From the NCBI GenBank assembly GCA_958510825.1, contig OY294048.1:18617589-18681588 (forward strand): 64,000 bases of DNA, written 5' to 3'. Positions 33,886-44,859 of the stretch are shown in pieces (the stretch's first letter is position 1; the number at the start of each line of letters is the position of its first letter). A program made the translations under genes and the position numbers. The notes below the pieces were generated by a model. That model worked only from the letters and a program-made list of their open reading frames with translations, did no database searches and was not told where the DNA came from. The stretch is from Brachypterus glaber. Its lineage: Eukaryota; Arthropoda; Insecta; Coleoptera; Kateretidae.

Positions 33886-34578
33886 ACATATTAAAAAAAT
33901 GTGATTAAAATTCTTCAAGAACATGAAAGATCATTTATTACTTCTATGCAAAGCTCTTAAATTCTATTTGCCATTATATTATAGAGAAGGTAGTTTACCA
34001 TTAAATACTACTAAATTAAATTATTGTATATTTGAGATTCCAACTATTCACAATAATTTTCCCAGTTTATTGCCCACATTTCTCTCAGTGTAATTATTAA
34101 AACCGGTATGTAAAAAGTCCTTTAAATATTTTTTCACAATATTTTTCGAAGTTCATTATCGCCAAATATTGTAACAGTTTAAATATAAAACCAAAATTAT
34201 TTTAAAGTGTTCAAACTAAAAATTTTTATAAGTTTCCAAAATCGCGTTATGATTTTTATTATTGAAATTAGAAGTCCCAAATATTTTCCAAGTATTTTTA
34301 AGCAAAGAATTATGTTTTAATTTATTTCTAACAGGTGGATAACAAGCCCTCTTGTAGTGTATACACTACATTTTCACTGGCTTGGCACTTTTTAGTTAAT
34401 TAGAAGAAATACTTTGCGGAAATGATCAAGATTTAAATATTTTACCCTTTTTATACTCTTAAAAAACATAAGTTAAACAGACATATTTAGGTCAAAAAAA
34501 CATGTTTTTTCTAAGGTGGGGCCTAAACCTAACCTCGGGTTTAAACAACAATAACAGAATGTAATAAAAGAAAATTAA
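33886..34578. other. Unclassified intron 2 sequence
   Basis: AT-rich DNA. I see no gene, repeat unit or extended palindrome. Confidence 0.4.
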
Positions 34579-34620
34579 AACATATTAAAACAAAATAATT
34601 TAATTTAAATTAAAAAGTTA

Positions 34621-34864
34621 CACTAATAATTCTTTACTATAGTAAATACTAAACGTTTTTGTCTATTTGGAACCCCAGGCAACATTTGTTATTACAAAGT
34701 TGTAATAAAAAATGTAGTTCTACAAGTTGTTAGAGTAAAACATATCGTTTTTTTGTTATGTTTTACCGTAACAACTTGTATATATGGAATTAATAACAAA
34801 TGTTTCTTGGGATTCCAAATAGGCAAAAACGTTTAGTATTTACTACGGTAACGAATTTGCAGTG
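34621..34864. mobile_element. 244-bp MITE with TA target (unit 1)
   Basis: The ends CACTAATAATTCTTTACTAT and its near complement (ending GAATTTGCAGTG) are flanked by TA. The arms continue inward for over 60 bp (AGTAAATACTAAACGTTTTT against its complement). TA flanks and size fit a Tc1/mariner-derived MITE. The same insertion is repeated at 36319-36562 through the segmental duplication. Confidence 0.8.
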
Positions 34865-34984
34865 TATGATTTAAATTCCAAGTATTGTTTCCATGTTTGC
34901 GACTTAACATTTTACTTTACTTTTTAAAAACTCACAAGATTTAAAAAAAAAACAAAATTACACCAGACTACATGATCAAGACCT

Positions 34985-35696
34985 TACTTAGAGTAGAACT
35001 CTATAAAGGACTAAAAGACCTAAAAGTGCCAGTAAAACTAATTAAACTGGTTAAAATGTGCTTAAAAAGAACACAAGCTAAGGTAAGAATACAGGATAAA
35101 GTATCAGAGGTTTTTAAGATCAAGGAAGGATTAAGACAGGGAGATCCAACGCTGTTTAATATGGTGCTAGAAAAAGTGGTACGTAATAGTCATATTTAAT
35201 CGGGAGGAAATATATTTATCAGACAATACCAAATTTTAGCATTTGCCGATGATGTGGATATAATAAGTAGAAAAAAGGACAGGTTAGTGGAAGTATATAG
35301 ATATTTTAAAGAAGCAGCATTAAGAATGGGTCTAAGGGTAAATGTGGCAAAAACGAAATATATGGTGACAACAAGGAACGATTGTGGAAATGAAGGAGTA
35401 ATGAGCGATAATCAAATATTTGAAAAAGTAGACAGTTTTAGATACTTAGGTGCAGAAATAACTTCGAAAAACGATAATACAGACGTCAACGTAAAATTAA
35501 TGGCAGGAAACAAGTGTTACTACGCCTTACAAAACATCCTAAAATCCAAGTCATTGTCATTGAATTCTAAAATTAAGGTTTATAAAACAGTGGTCAGACC
35601 AGTTGTGATGTATGCATCTGAAACATGGTGCTTAACAAAAAAGGAAGAGGAATCTTTGGATACGTGGGAGCGTAAAGTTTTAAGGAGAATATACGG

Positions 35697-35762
<66 letters not shown>
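34985..35762 (+). pseudogene. LINE reverse transcriptase fragment, copy 1 (broken)
   Basis: This is the duplicate of the fragment at 36683-37863. A 9-bp deletion removes IST after QGDP. A C-to-T change makes a stop after RNSHI. The last 110 residues are replaced by (AT)n, which the ORF reads as repeated IY. The left target-site copy is 34969-34984 and the right one 35763-35777. The catalytic FADDVD remains. Confidence 0.88.
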
Positions 35763-35766
<4 letters not shown>

Positions 35767-36318
35767 GATCAAGACCTGGAAAAAAACCTTTCAAAAATCT
35801 CTTCTGGTGGTATAAATTTTCCCAAGGCTGGCGTAGATATGCCTGAGGAGTTTAATTCTAAAAGTTTAACTTTAAAAATATTTACTGAAAAATTACTTTA
35901 ATTACTGAAAATTAATTAATATTTGATTAAAACAAATGCCTCTGTGGAGGTTTAATTTAATTTCAATATTTCAATGATCTAAAATCAACATTATTAAAGT
36001 AATTCTGATATTCAATAATAAAGAAAACCCAATAAATCATAGTACTATTAAAAATGTCAAACGCCTCAATTATACCAAACGTAAAACTTGCAAAACGCTG
36101 TGATTGATTTATCCTGATCAATAAATTCGGTACTACATATTTATGGTAAAATTACATTAAGAAGGAAAAACCCGAGTTACCAACCTAAGAATTATGCGTT
36201 TGAAATTTTCGCCTGTTACAAAAATAATTTTGTCTATGTCGTGTCTTATTATTTACATAATGTCTAAAAACTTTATAACATATTAAAACAAAATAATTTA
36301 ATTTAAATTAAAAAGTTA

Positions 36319-36562
36319 CACTAATAATTCTTTACTATAGTAAATACTAAACGTTTTTGTCTATTTGGAACTCCAGGCAACATTTGTTATTACAAAGTTG
36401 TAATAAAAAATGTAGTTCTACAAGTTGTTAGAGTAAAACATATCGTTTTTTTGTTATGTTTTACCGTAACAACTTGTATATATGGAATTAATAACAAATG
36501 TTTCTTGGGATTCCAAATAGGCAAAAACGTTTAGTATTTACTACGGTAACGAATTTGCAGTG
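36319..36562. mobile_element. 244-bp MITE with TA target (unit 2)
   Basis: This is a nearly identical copy of the element at 34621-34864, in the second duplication unit, with the same TA flanks. Confidence 0.8.
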
Positions 36563-36666
36563 TATGATTTAAATTCCAAGTATTGTTTCCATGTTTGCGA
36601 CTTAACATTTTACTTTACTTTTTAAAAACTCACAAGATTTAAAAAAAAAACAAAATTACACCAGAC

Positions 36667-36682
36667 TACATGATCAAGACCT
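36667..36682 (+). other. Left target-site duplication of the LINE
   Basis: TACATGATCAAGACCT here is repeated exactly at 37864-37879, just past the LINE's (AT)n tail. The ATG inside it gives the apparent start MIKTLL, so that start belongs to the host target site and not to the element. Confidence 0.9.
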
Positions 36683-37834
36683 TACTTAGAGTAGAACTCT
36701 ATAAAGGACTAAAAGACCTAAAAGTGCCAGTAAAACTAATTAAACTGGTTAAAATGTGCTTAAAAAGAACACAAGCTAAGGTAAGAATACAGGATAAAGT
36801 ATCAGAGGTTTTTAAGATCAAGGAAGGATTAAGACAGGGAGATCCAATATCTACTACGCTGTTTAATATGGTGCTAGAAAAAGTGGTACGTAATAGTCAT
36901 ATTCAATCGGGAGGAAATATATTTATCAGACAATACCAAATTTTAGCATTTGCCGATGATGTGGATATAATAAGTAGAAAAAAGGACAGGTTAGTGGAAG
37001 TATATAGATATTTTAAAGAAGCAGCATTAAGAATGGGTCTAAGGGTAAATGTGGCAAAAACGAAATATATGGTGACAACAAGGAACGATTGTGGAAATGA
37101 AGGAGTAATGATCGATAATCAAATATTTGAAAAAGTAGACAGTTTTAGATACTTAGGTGCAGAAATAACTTCGAAAAACGATAATACAGACGTCAACGTA
37201 AAATTAATGGCAGGAAACAAGTGTTACTATGCCTTACAAAACATCCTAAAATCCAAGTCATTGTCATTGAATTCTAAAATTAAGGTTTATAAAACAGTGG
37301 TCAGACCAGTTGTGATGTATGCATCTGAAACATGGTGCTTAACAAAAAAGGAAGAGGAATCTTTGGATACGTGGGAGCGTAAAGTTTTAAGGAGAATATA
37401 CGGACCCGTGCAGGAGAATGAAATCTGGAGGATAAGAAGAAACGACGAGCTAAGGGAACTGTTTAAGGAAAGTTGTTTGTCGACACAAATAAAAAGTAAG
37501 AGGATCAGCTGGCTAGGCCATGTACAAAGATTGGGAGAGAATATATGCACCAAAAAAATTCTTAATAGTAAAGAGGAAGGAAAACGAAGGAAGGGAAGAC
37601 CAAGAAAGAGATGGCTAGATACGGTAAAAAAGGATCTGGAAGAACTAGGTATTGTAAACTGGAAAGAGAAGGCCATGCACAGAAAAGAGTGGGCAAAGGT
37701 AGTGCAAAGAGCAAAGGAGTTTATACCTTCATAATCCAAAAGGTTATAGATGTGGTTGGCCACCGCTCTATGTAAAAAAAAAGGCTCGGAAACCCTCACG
37801 GGAGGCTATGACCCTAAATGGGTTGGACAGCCAA

Positions 37835-37863
<29 letters not shown>
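36683..37863 (+). mobile_element. 5'-truncated LINE with intact C-terminal reverse transcriptase frame
   Basis: The open frame runs to 37734 and encodes the C-terminal half of a non-LTR reverse transcriptase. It includes IKEGLRQGDPISTTLFNMVL (RT motif B region), AFADDVDII (catalytic box), a thumb-like KSKSLSLNSKIKVYKTVVRP block, and a C-terminal GRPRKRWLDTVKKDLEELG segment common to RTE-like arthropod elements. The fingers and the endonuclease are missing, so it cannot move by itself. The element ends GGTTGGACAGCCAATG followed by (AT)n, and is bounded by a perfect 16-bp target duplication. Insertion is on the strand opposite to the receptor gene. Clade assignment (RTE-like) is inference from motifs. 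Confidence 0.9.
37838..37863. repeat. (AT)n tail of the LINE
   Basis: About 26 bp of AT repeat lies directly before the right target-site duplication. It expanded to more than 60 bp in the duplicate at 35698-35759. Confidence 0.85.
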
Positions 37864-37868
<5 letters not shown>

Positions 37869-38519
37869 GATCAAGACCTGGAAAAAAACCTTTCAAAAAT
37901 CTCTTCTGGTGGTATAAATTTACCCAAGGCTGGCGTAGATATGCCTGAGGAGTTTAATTCTAAAAGTTTAACTTTAAAAATATTTACTGAAAAATTACTT
38001 TAATTACTGAAAATTAATTAATATTTGATTAAAACAAATGCCTCTGTGGAGGTTTAATTTAATTTCAATATTTCAATGATCTAAAATCAACATTATTAAA
38101 GTAATTCTGATATTCAATAATAAAGAAAACCCAATAAATCATAGTACTATTAAAAATGTCAAACGCCTCAATTATACCAAACGTAAAACTTGCAAAACGC
38201 TGTGATTGATTTATCCTGATCAATAAATTCGGTACTACATATTTATGGTAAAATTACATTAAGAAGGAAAAACCCGAGTTACCAACCTAAGAATTATGCG
38301 TTTGAAATTTTCGCCTGTTACAAAAATAATTTTGTCTATGTCGTGTCTTATTATTTACATAATGTCTAAAAACTTTAATTAATTATTCTACTATAGAGGT
38401 TGGAGATACGAGGTTGAGAAAGTTACAAGACTATATGTGTCATCAGCATGCGCGTTTATATCTGCTTTAAAAATAACCTCCAATATCATATTAGTGATTT
38501 CTTTCAGTTGCAGCACACA

Positions 38520-39584
38520 ATACCAGGTGTCCCACCGGTGGGTGCACCAGGTTCTTGACAACCTATATCTCCGTTATTTGGTCGGTATTGATATTATACG
38601 GTCTGCAATAAAAACCAACTTGGTAAAAAGTGGCGCTTTGTTCACTTTGGCTTTAGACCGACTATTTGGAAGGATATAAATTTTTTGCAAAAATTAGCAT
38701 TAAATGGGAGCCAAAGCAGATTTTATTAACATATCCAAAACCGCTTCTTGCTTATCCACCCCTTTGAAACTACCCATAATGTCTGTTTTTCAATTTTACA
38801 TTTTATTTTTAATTTAACCATGTATTATAAATGGTACCTTATTCTTTAAAGGGACTACAAATAACTATTATTAATAATAATAATTAATTTAATGTCTCAC
38901 CAGGTTTTAGACGCGCTATATCTCCGTAATTTAAAAAGACATTTTTTTGAAAAAAAAAACGAAATTATATGCGATTCAAAGTAAAATTTACAGACATATG
39001 CAAAACTACCCCTTACTTACCCACCCTTTTGCAACAACCCCAACTTTTTTTTTAAATAGCACCCCATATGGGGTGCTTTAGTAAAAATATGGCCATATTT
39101 TTACTAAAGAGTACAAAGCACATTTAACCATGTATAAGTAATATATTATTTTTGCAAGGGGCTCCAAGGTACCACCCCATAAGATCACAAGCTATATTTT
39201 TCATAAAAAAAATCAAAAACTTACGTTACATCATACCAAAAAGAGAACTGTTTAACGTATCCAAAAACAACCCTTAATAAGCCACTTACCTGCAACTCTG
39301 TGCTAAATACCACCCCATTTTAAATAAATAACCACTTATAATACATGGTTCAATTCAGAACAAAATGTACCTTTATATTCTTTGATAAAAATGGGGGGCG
39401 GGGCTACTATTTGATAATTTAATAAGTTGGGAGTGGTTTCAAAGGGGTGGGTAACCAAGGGGCGGTTTTGGGAGTGTCAATAGATTCTTCTTTGACTTCC
39501 ATTTAACGCTATTTTTGACAAAAAATTATTTATTTTCAAATAAAGGAGATAAAGTTTGTTAAGAACCTGGTGGGACACCCGGTA
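38520..39584. mobile_element. 1.07-kb foldback element, TACCAGGTGTCCCACC ends
   Basis: The left end TACCAGGTGTCCCACC and the right end GGTGGGACACCCGGTA are inverted. The inner blocks CTATATCTCCGTTATTTG and CAAATAAAGGAGATAAAG are also inverted. It is a diverged relative of 25090-26038. It contains a small hairpin, ACCCCATATGGGGT with TTTACTAAA flanks, near 39060-39110. No transposase. Confidence 0.8.
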
Positions 39585-40562
39585 TATTCTATAAGATCCT
39601 ATATCATCGAGCACTATCAATGCACAGCCGGTTGCTTTTTCCATAAAATATAAGATATGACGACCATTTCTTGGCAGACGTGCATATTTGAAACTGCGGA
39701 CCCAGACTTATAAAAGAAATTAATTTATTAACCCTTTCAGACTGGCACTTTGTTATCGTAAGGTTCGAGTTACAAAGTTGTATGTGGTAAATCTTATTCT
39801 GAGTTTATCTAAACGCCTTAAAATACATACTTGTTTCCCAGGTTAAATAAATATTTAGAAATTATATACAACTATGTAACAATTTTTAATAAGCACATAC
39901 AACTTTGTAATTCTGTAAGAAAATAATACAATTAAATAAGACACTATATTTTTTTTTAGCGACAAACCGAATTTTTTTTTTATGAATCGATTAGGCTTTC
40001 TCCTAGAGGTAATTCGATGGTAACTGTCGTTACAGCCTCAGAAAAAATTATACTTTCTTTTCGATATTTTATTATATTATTATTAAAGATTGTTTGTTAT
40101 TTATTTTTTTTAAGACTGTTTGTGAAAAAGTAATAACATAATAAAATATTTAAAAGAAAGTGTAACTTATTATTCGGCTGTAGCGACAGTTAGCATGGAA
40201 TTAACTATCACACCCCTACTGAATTAAACTTAAGAATAAAAAGAAATTTAATGGTTGATCTTGTATACTGAAGCTGGGCGCTTTACATAAATGTAATCAG
40301 TAAAATCCTAGCTGCTCCGGTTATCTAGATAATGGTAAAAGTTCTTCAGGAGAGCCATCCGTCATTATAAATAATAATAATATAATATTTTGTGGGTCAA
40401 ATGAGATATTTCTAGTAGTACTTTTTGCATAGATTCCAAATCTATTAGAAAAATATCATACTTTCCTTTACTATTAGAAAAAACCATTAAAAACTGTATT
40501 TTTTAGGTTAAATTTAGGTTGCTTTTCAAGACTATCAAATAAAACTTAAACAAAGATCTCTT
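39585..40562. other. Intron 2 with two small inverted repeats
   Basis: TTACAAAGTTGTATGTGG at 39770-39787 pairs with CACATACAACTTTGTAA at 39895-39911. A better-defined element lies at 40008-40205 (listed). No gene is seen. Confidence 0.45.
40008..40205. mobile_element. About 200-bp MITE
   Basis: GGTAATTCGATGGTAACTGT followed by CGTTACAGCC on the left pairs with GGCTGTAGCGACAGTTAGCA and TGGAATTA on the right. An inner pair, ATACTTTCTTTT against AAAAGAAAGTGT, extends the stem. Confidence 0.65.
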
Positions 40563-40569
40563 AGTTTTA

Positions 40570-40845
40570 TGGGAGGCATAGCGTAGTGGCTAGCGCGTAT
40601 GTATAGCAAGTCTACTATTGTGAGTTCCATTCTCACTGGCGCCAATTTGCCTTTTTCAGTTAATTAATAATTGAAATTTGGCGAAGGCGATAAGTGAAAC
40701 GGACAATCCCTAGAAACTGGTTAGAAAGTCAGTATAAGCCGGTGGTTCCCTCTACTATTAGCCCACACAAGCCCTTGACTTAGGGGATGCTTAATTAAGT
40801 AGAATAGTACGAGGTTAAACAAATAAACAAACAAACAAACAAACA
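40570..40845 (+). mobile_element. tRNA-derived SINE, head type A, with target duplication
   Basis: The head TGGGAGGCATAGCGTAGTGG has an A box (TAGCGTAGTGG); the B box region reads GAGTTCCATTC, one base from the consensus GTTCGATTC seen in the other copies. The shared body follows, ending GTACGAGGTTAAAC and an (AAAC)n tail. The 7-bp direct repeats AGTTTTA at 40563-40569 and 40846-40852 mark the insertion. At 276 bp it is a full-length copy. Confidence 0.9.
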
Positions 40846-40904
40846 AGTTTTAAAAAATAAACTGTATTACTTTTAAAATTAGTGTAACTGATAATAATAA
40901 AAGT

Positions 40905-41275
40905 AATTTTTCCTGAAAAAGCTACGTTTATCGGAATTTTCTTTCAGCTTTTTTAGATTTTCTTAACCCCCCATAACTTTCTGTTTTCGGGGGAATTACT
41001 TTCAAAAACAATAGGGATCTTTCTCTCGTGGAAGTTGAGTTTTTCTAAAAATTTCAAGTCGACCGGATTATCCGTTCTTCAGTTATCGTGTCTACAAAAA
41101 ATGTGACATCGGACTTTTTAAAAGACGTTTAAAAAAAAGGTTGCTTATTTTTTCATGAAACAAATTTATATCCAAGATTTTTTTGTCTAGTACGATTTTT
41201 GAATTTTTTTTTGAAAATTCGAAACTACCGTATAATATTATTCTAGCGCTGGCGCTGTGAAAAATATAATAACAT
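40905..41275. repeat. CAGA-tract/AGTTATCGTG interspersed repeat, good copy
   Basis: Blocks in order: GGGGGAATTACTTTCAAAAA, CAATAGGGATCTTTCTCTCG, TTCAAGTCGACCGGATTATC, CAGTTATCGTGTCTACAAAA, ATTTTTTTGTCTAGTACGAT, and a terminal ATTCTAGCGCTGGCGCTGTG. The last two are shared by 3545-3640, 53090-53160 and, inverted, 61445-61560. There is no ORF and no long terminal inverted repeat. Confidence 0.65.
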
Positions 41276-41629
41276 TAAAACAACAATAAAGAAAATCGAT
41301 CCAGATACTATATTTTAAAAACAAATAGATATTATATTGCATTATAGCAGTGAATATAATTAAATTACTACCAGGACCAGGACCGAAAGGGTTAAATTGG
41401 TTAAATATGCTGGTATTCGAATATATTCTGCCAGAGACAGAAGTATCGTAAGCAATTTTGTGGGATAACTAAGCATATTGTAAATGATAATTTTGGTTTA
41501 ACTGAAAGTGAAGTTATATATTGCTATTTTTTGTAAGAATAATGATAATAATATTATTATTCATAATAATATTAACTATAATAATAATAATAAACTTTGT
41601 AATGTACGAAAATGTTCGTTCGGTTTGTA

Positions 41630-41885
41630 CCAACGAACTAATAACTCTTCTCTCTAGAATACGCATACCGTTAATATAAAATATTGCCAACATTTCGGTT
41701 TGTTTGTAAACAAATAGTAGGTATATTTAGTTCTGAACAATAATAGTTACCAGTAACTGTTATTGTTGTCTCTGTTAGAACAAAGCTGTGCGAGTAAGAC
41801 AGACAAATGTATATGTTGGCTACGTTTTTGTCAGTTTTTACAAATGAAATTCCTATTCTAGAGAGAAGAGTTATTAGTTCGTTGG
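41630..41885. mobile_element. 256-bp MITE with 32-bp inverted ends
   Basis: CCAACGAACTAATAACTCTT followed by CTCTCTAGAATA is inverted exactly at the other end. Inside, GCCAACAT pairs with ATGTTGGC, and the centre AATAGTTACCAGTAACTGTT is palindromic, so the whole element can fold into one hairpin. Confidence 0.8.
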
Positions 41886-42332
41886 TTTGGACTTTAGGTT
41901 TGTTACTATTTTGTGGTTATACACATGCCTGCTAAAAATTAATTAATAAAGATAAACATTAAATTTAAGTACCTACCTATAACTACTTTATTTTAAGGTT
42001 ATTAATTATAAATAATTATAATTATTGAAATATATACAGATAATACATTTTAAGGCGATTATACTTATTTACTATGTTTTATGGTAACTTGATTAACTTG
42101 CATCATTTAAAACAATGTGATGCTAAAATGACGCAAGAACCTGTTTAAGGTTATAGAAACCTTTAATGTGTATACAGGGTTATTCTTTTATATGGTACAG
42201 TGCCACTAAAATTTGGGACAGGCATATCGCATAATATCTTCTTATTTCAATTATATATTTTTATATTTAAATGTAGTACTAAGAGGACAACATATTAAAT
42301 GGAAGAGGGGGTCATGTGATCCATCATTTATA

Positions 42333-42650
42333 CAGGGTGATCAGTAACTGGCATGACAAAATTTAAGAGGGTATTATACATCCAAAAAATTCAAAAATAT
42401 TCCTACAATAGTTGGTCTGAGCCACAAGGGAGATACAGCCCTTTAAATTTTTTTTTTATTAATAATAACTCTGGTACCCTTTAAGCTAAAGCGAGTTTTT
42501 GCATGTGTACTAGTATTAAAAGGGACAATTTATGTTAATTTATTTTTTTGACTTTATCCAGCGGCGTGCCTAGACGGACAAAATGTGTGAGGCTTAACAC
42601 ATTTTTGCCCCAAACTTTTTTATGTGTATATATATAATTTTTAATAAAAT
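42333..42650 (+). repeat. Repeat with GGGTGATCAGTAACTGGCAT end (partial copy)
   Basis: It starts CAGGGTGATCAGTAACTGGC, contains AACTCTGGTACCCTTTAAGC and GGCTTAACACATTTTTGCCC, and stops near an AT-rich run. The reverse complement of the same series is at 59640-59980. A single terminal repeat is present here. Confidence 0.7.
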
Positions 42651-42813
42651 TAATACAGGGTATGATTTAGTTTTTTTAAGATTTTGGAATTGGGGACAGT
42701 TCGGGCTATAAGGTTAAGATTGATAATGTCAAATTATGGAGATTTAAGTTGCTCTGATAATGAATTAAATTGATATTAAGCCCTGTTTTTACTTACTTTA
42801 TTTTAAAAAAATA

Positions 42814-43066
42814 TGTTTGTTTTTAACCTCGTACTATTCTACTTAATTAAGCATCCCCTAAGTCCAGGACTTGTGTGGGCTAGTAGTAGAGGGAACCACC
42901 GGCTTTAATTGACTTTCGAACCAATATATCTAGGGAGTACGCCTTCGCCAAATTTCAATTATTAATTAACTGAAAAAGGCAATCGGCGCCAGTGAGGTTT
43001 GAACTCACGATCATTAGATCAGTGTCAGGCTATATCGATGCCATTGACCGCTGAGCTAAATCTCCC
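42814..43066 (-). mobile_element. tRNA-derived SINE, head type B
   Basis: The minus-strand head GGGAGATTTAGCTCAGCGGT has an A box and the B box GTTCAAACC. The body and tail are as in the 21770-22037 copy; both lack the ATAAGTGAAACGGACAA segment present in type A bodies. The five 5'-most bases GGGAG also open the type A head. Confidence 0.85.
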
Positions 43067-43379
43067 ATATAAAAATAATATTAAAATAATTTGATCGGTG
43101 ACAACCAATTGGAGCTAAAAAATGTTTTTTTTTTGTCAAAAAGTCAAATTTTTATGTCCATTTAAATTTTATTTGTAGGGTACTTTTCGGCTATTCTTCT
43201 TGTGCCAAATTTATAATTTACTTTAAAGATTAATTAAGTAAAAAGAAGGTAAATTATGCGGATCTCGACTTTTTTATAAGATAAAAACAAAAACGAAAAC
43301 AACTAAAAGTAAAATAAAACAATCAGTTTTTTATTCATAGAAATTTCGACTGAATTCAAAAATGAAAAAAAAAATACAC

Positions 43380-43560
43380 ATTAAAAAAACATATTTATGT
43401 CACTTCCGGCGAAATCGGAAGTAAAACAAAAAAATCAATCTTTCATTTTATAGACAATGTAAAATTATATCTATAAATACCAAAGTTTCGTTTTTTTCGA
43501 ATGAAGATTAATCTTAATTTTTGGGGTGGACATAAATAAAACTCACCCGGTATATGTCCC
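43380..43560 (-). repeat. Inverted relative of the 31276-31840 element
   Basis: It ends AAATAAAACTCACCCGGTAT and starts with the palindromic CACTTCCGGCGAAATCGGAA. These correspond to both ends of the 31276-31840 element, without its hairpin. It lies only 30 bp from receptor exon 2. Confidence 0.6.
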
Positions 43561-43590
43561 ATTTATCGGTATACAAGTTAAAATACATAC

Positions 43591-43746
43591 CTTTTTTTGA
43601 TGCATGAAAACTATCTTGCGGTGGAATTTTTTCAATTTGTGCGCTCAACTTTGATCTGGGCAAAATCGCTCTATCGCTGTTGATTTTCTCCACGGCATAT
43701 CGAAAGGCAATTTCCTGTTTATCATCTGCAGGATGGAATAAGCCAC
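43591..43746 (-). CDS. KaiR1D-like: Kainate-type ionotropic glutamate receptor, coding exon 2
   Basis: This 156-nt exon completes a glycine codon (G|GT) from exon 1 and ends one base into the valine codon completed by exon 3. It encodes residues about 27-78: GLFHPADDKQEIAFRYAVEK, then INSDRAILPRSKLSAQIEKI and PPQDSFHASKK. 'IGGLF' followed by a QE-AFRYAVE-IN helix is the canonical beginning of a kainate receptor amino-terminal domain. Acceptor TTTCAG and donor AAAAAG|GTATGT are good. No long ORF covers it, so it was found from the expected sequence between signal peptide and exon 3. Confidence 0.95.
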
Positions 43747-43846
43747 CTGAAACGTAAGCGAAAAATAATTACTAGGGTGCCCAGAGAAAATAAAAAAAAA
43801 TTAAAAGATTTTTTTTGAACACCCTGTACATTAAAAAAAAGTAAAT

Positions 43847-44493
43847 CACGGTTCGCTCCTGGATGGAATAAGTCAAAAGTCGAGTTCATGATGTTTGTTG
43901 ATATATTCTATTTATTTACTATGTATATAACAATTTAAGACCAAAAATAAAATAATCTAACGCTAAATTTTCTTTTATTGAGGAGAATATGTTCAAAATG
44001 TTTGAAGATACAATTTTTTTGTTTTATTCAGTGGTTTTTCTCCTTGTTTTGCCTAATCATCAATTTGAGTAAAAAAAATGAAATATGTTTTTAATTTTTC
44101 TAAACTGCATAATTCTATGAAAGCTACATCCATTTTTGATTGGTATTAAAACTTTAGTAATATTTAATAAATTATCAGTTAATGTCCCCTAAAATGCCCC
44201 GTAGGAATAATTTATCAACCTAAATTTCTAAAAACTATTTTATTGTGCTATATTTAGTATATTTATATAAAAATGATAGATTCTTGTCTTCCAAAAACAA
44301 AAAATCATTGAATAAACCAAAAAAAAATCGTCTTTTCAAACATTTTGAACATATTCTCCTCAATAAAAAAAAATAAGCTATAGATTATTTCATTTTTGGT
44401 CTTAAATTTTTATATAAATCGTAAATAAATAGAATATGTCAACAAACGTAGTGAACTCGACTTTTGACTTTTTCAATCCAGGTGCGAACCGTG
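43847..44493. mobile_element. 647-bp foldback element
   Basis: The ends CACGGTTCGC and GCGAACCGTG are inverted, with arms of about 170 bp. A paired block is GAGGAGAATATGTTCAAAAT against ATTTTGAACATATTCTCCTC. The flanks both read AAAT, a possible 4-bp target duplication. The centre is AT-rich and non-coding. Confidence 0.8.
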
Positions 44494-44634
44494 AAATACG
44501 ATGCCTTATTGAAAAAGAAACCCATTTTACCCCATAAACCCATATTAATGTCATTCGTAATTTTAGCATTTATAGCTTTTAAAAAACTGTTTCTTTTTGT
44601 AGAGGTGTAAAATAAACTAAGATACTCGTGTCAA

Positions 44635-44853
44635 TCTGAGGATGCGACTCTGACGTCACAGAGCGTAAACTAAATACCACTGTAGGGTAATTGAAACTTA
44701 TTTCTTAAGATTTAATAAATGATTTTTGTTTATATTTATTTTCTATATAATAATTATGTATTAAGTCTTAATAAATAAGTTTCAGTTACACTACAAAGTG
44801 CTTTTTAATTTACGCGCTGTGACGTCAGAGTCGCATTCTCAGATTGTCACGAG
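44635..44853. mobile_element. 219-bp MITE, TA target, CTCGTG ends
   Basis: CTCGTGTCAATCTGAGGATG and TGCGACTCTGACGTCA on the left are inverted on the right (CGCTGTGACGTCAGAGTCGC, ATTCTCAGATTGTCACGAG). TA flanks both ends, so a Tc1/mariner-type MITE is likely. The right half of a second copy is at 55138-55235. Confidence 0.85.
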
Positions 44854-44859
44854 TATATA

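Larger units (their letters stand above)
34579..38377. repeat. Tandem segmental duplication (1.70-kb and 2.10-kb units) containing a LINE insertion
   Basis: Unit 1 is 34579-36275 and unit 2 is 36276-38377, with a constant 1698-bp offset at the left. Both contain a MITE, a LINE fragment with flanking target-site duplications, an (AT)n run and the same right flank. They differ by a few substitutions, a 9-bp deletion and about 435 bp of LINE 3' sequence missing from unit 1, partly replaced by a longer (AT)n run (35698-35759). The similarity implies a recent event or an assembly artefact. Confidence 0.9.

Noticed and set aside
35580..35794. Minus-strand ORFs with long IYIYIY runs
   Set aside because: They translate the (AT)n microsatellite.
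36670..36672. ATG as the true start of the LINE protein (MIKTLL)
   Set aside because: The ATG lies in the target-site duplication, which is host DNA also present on the right side of the insertion.
37287..37799. 170-residue minus-strand ORF
   Set aside because: It is antisense to the LINE reverse transcriptase and has no family resemblance.
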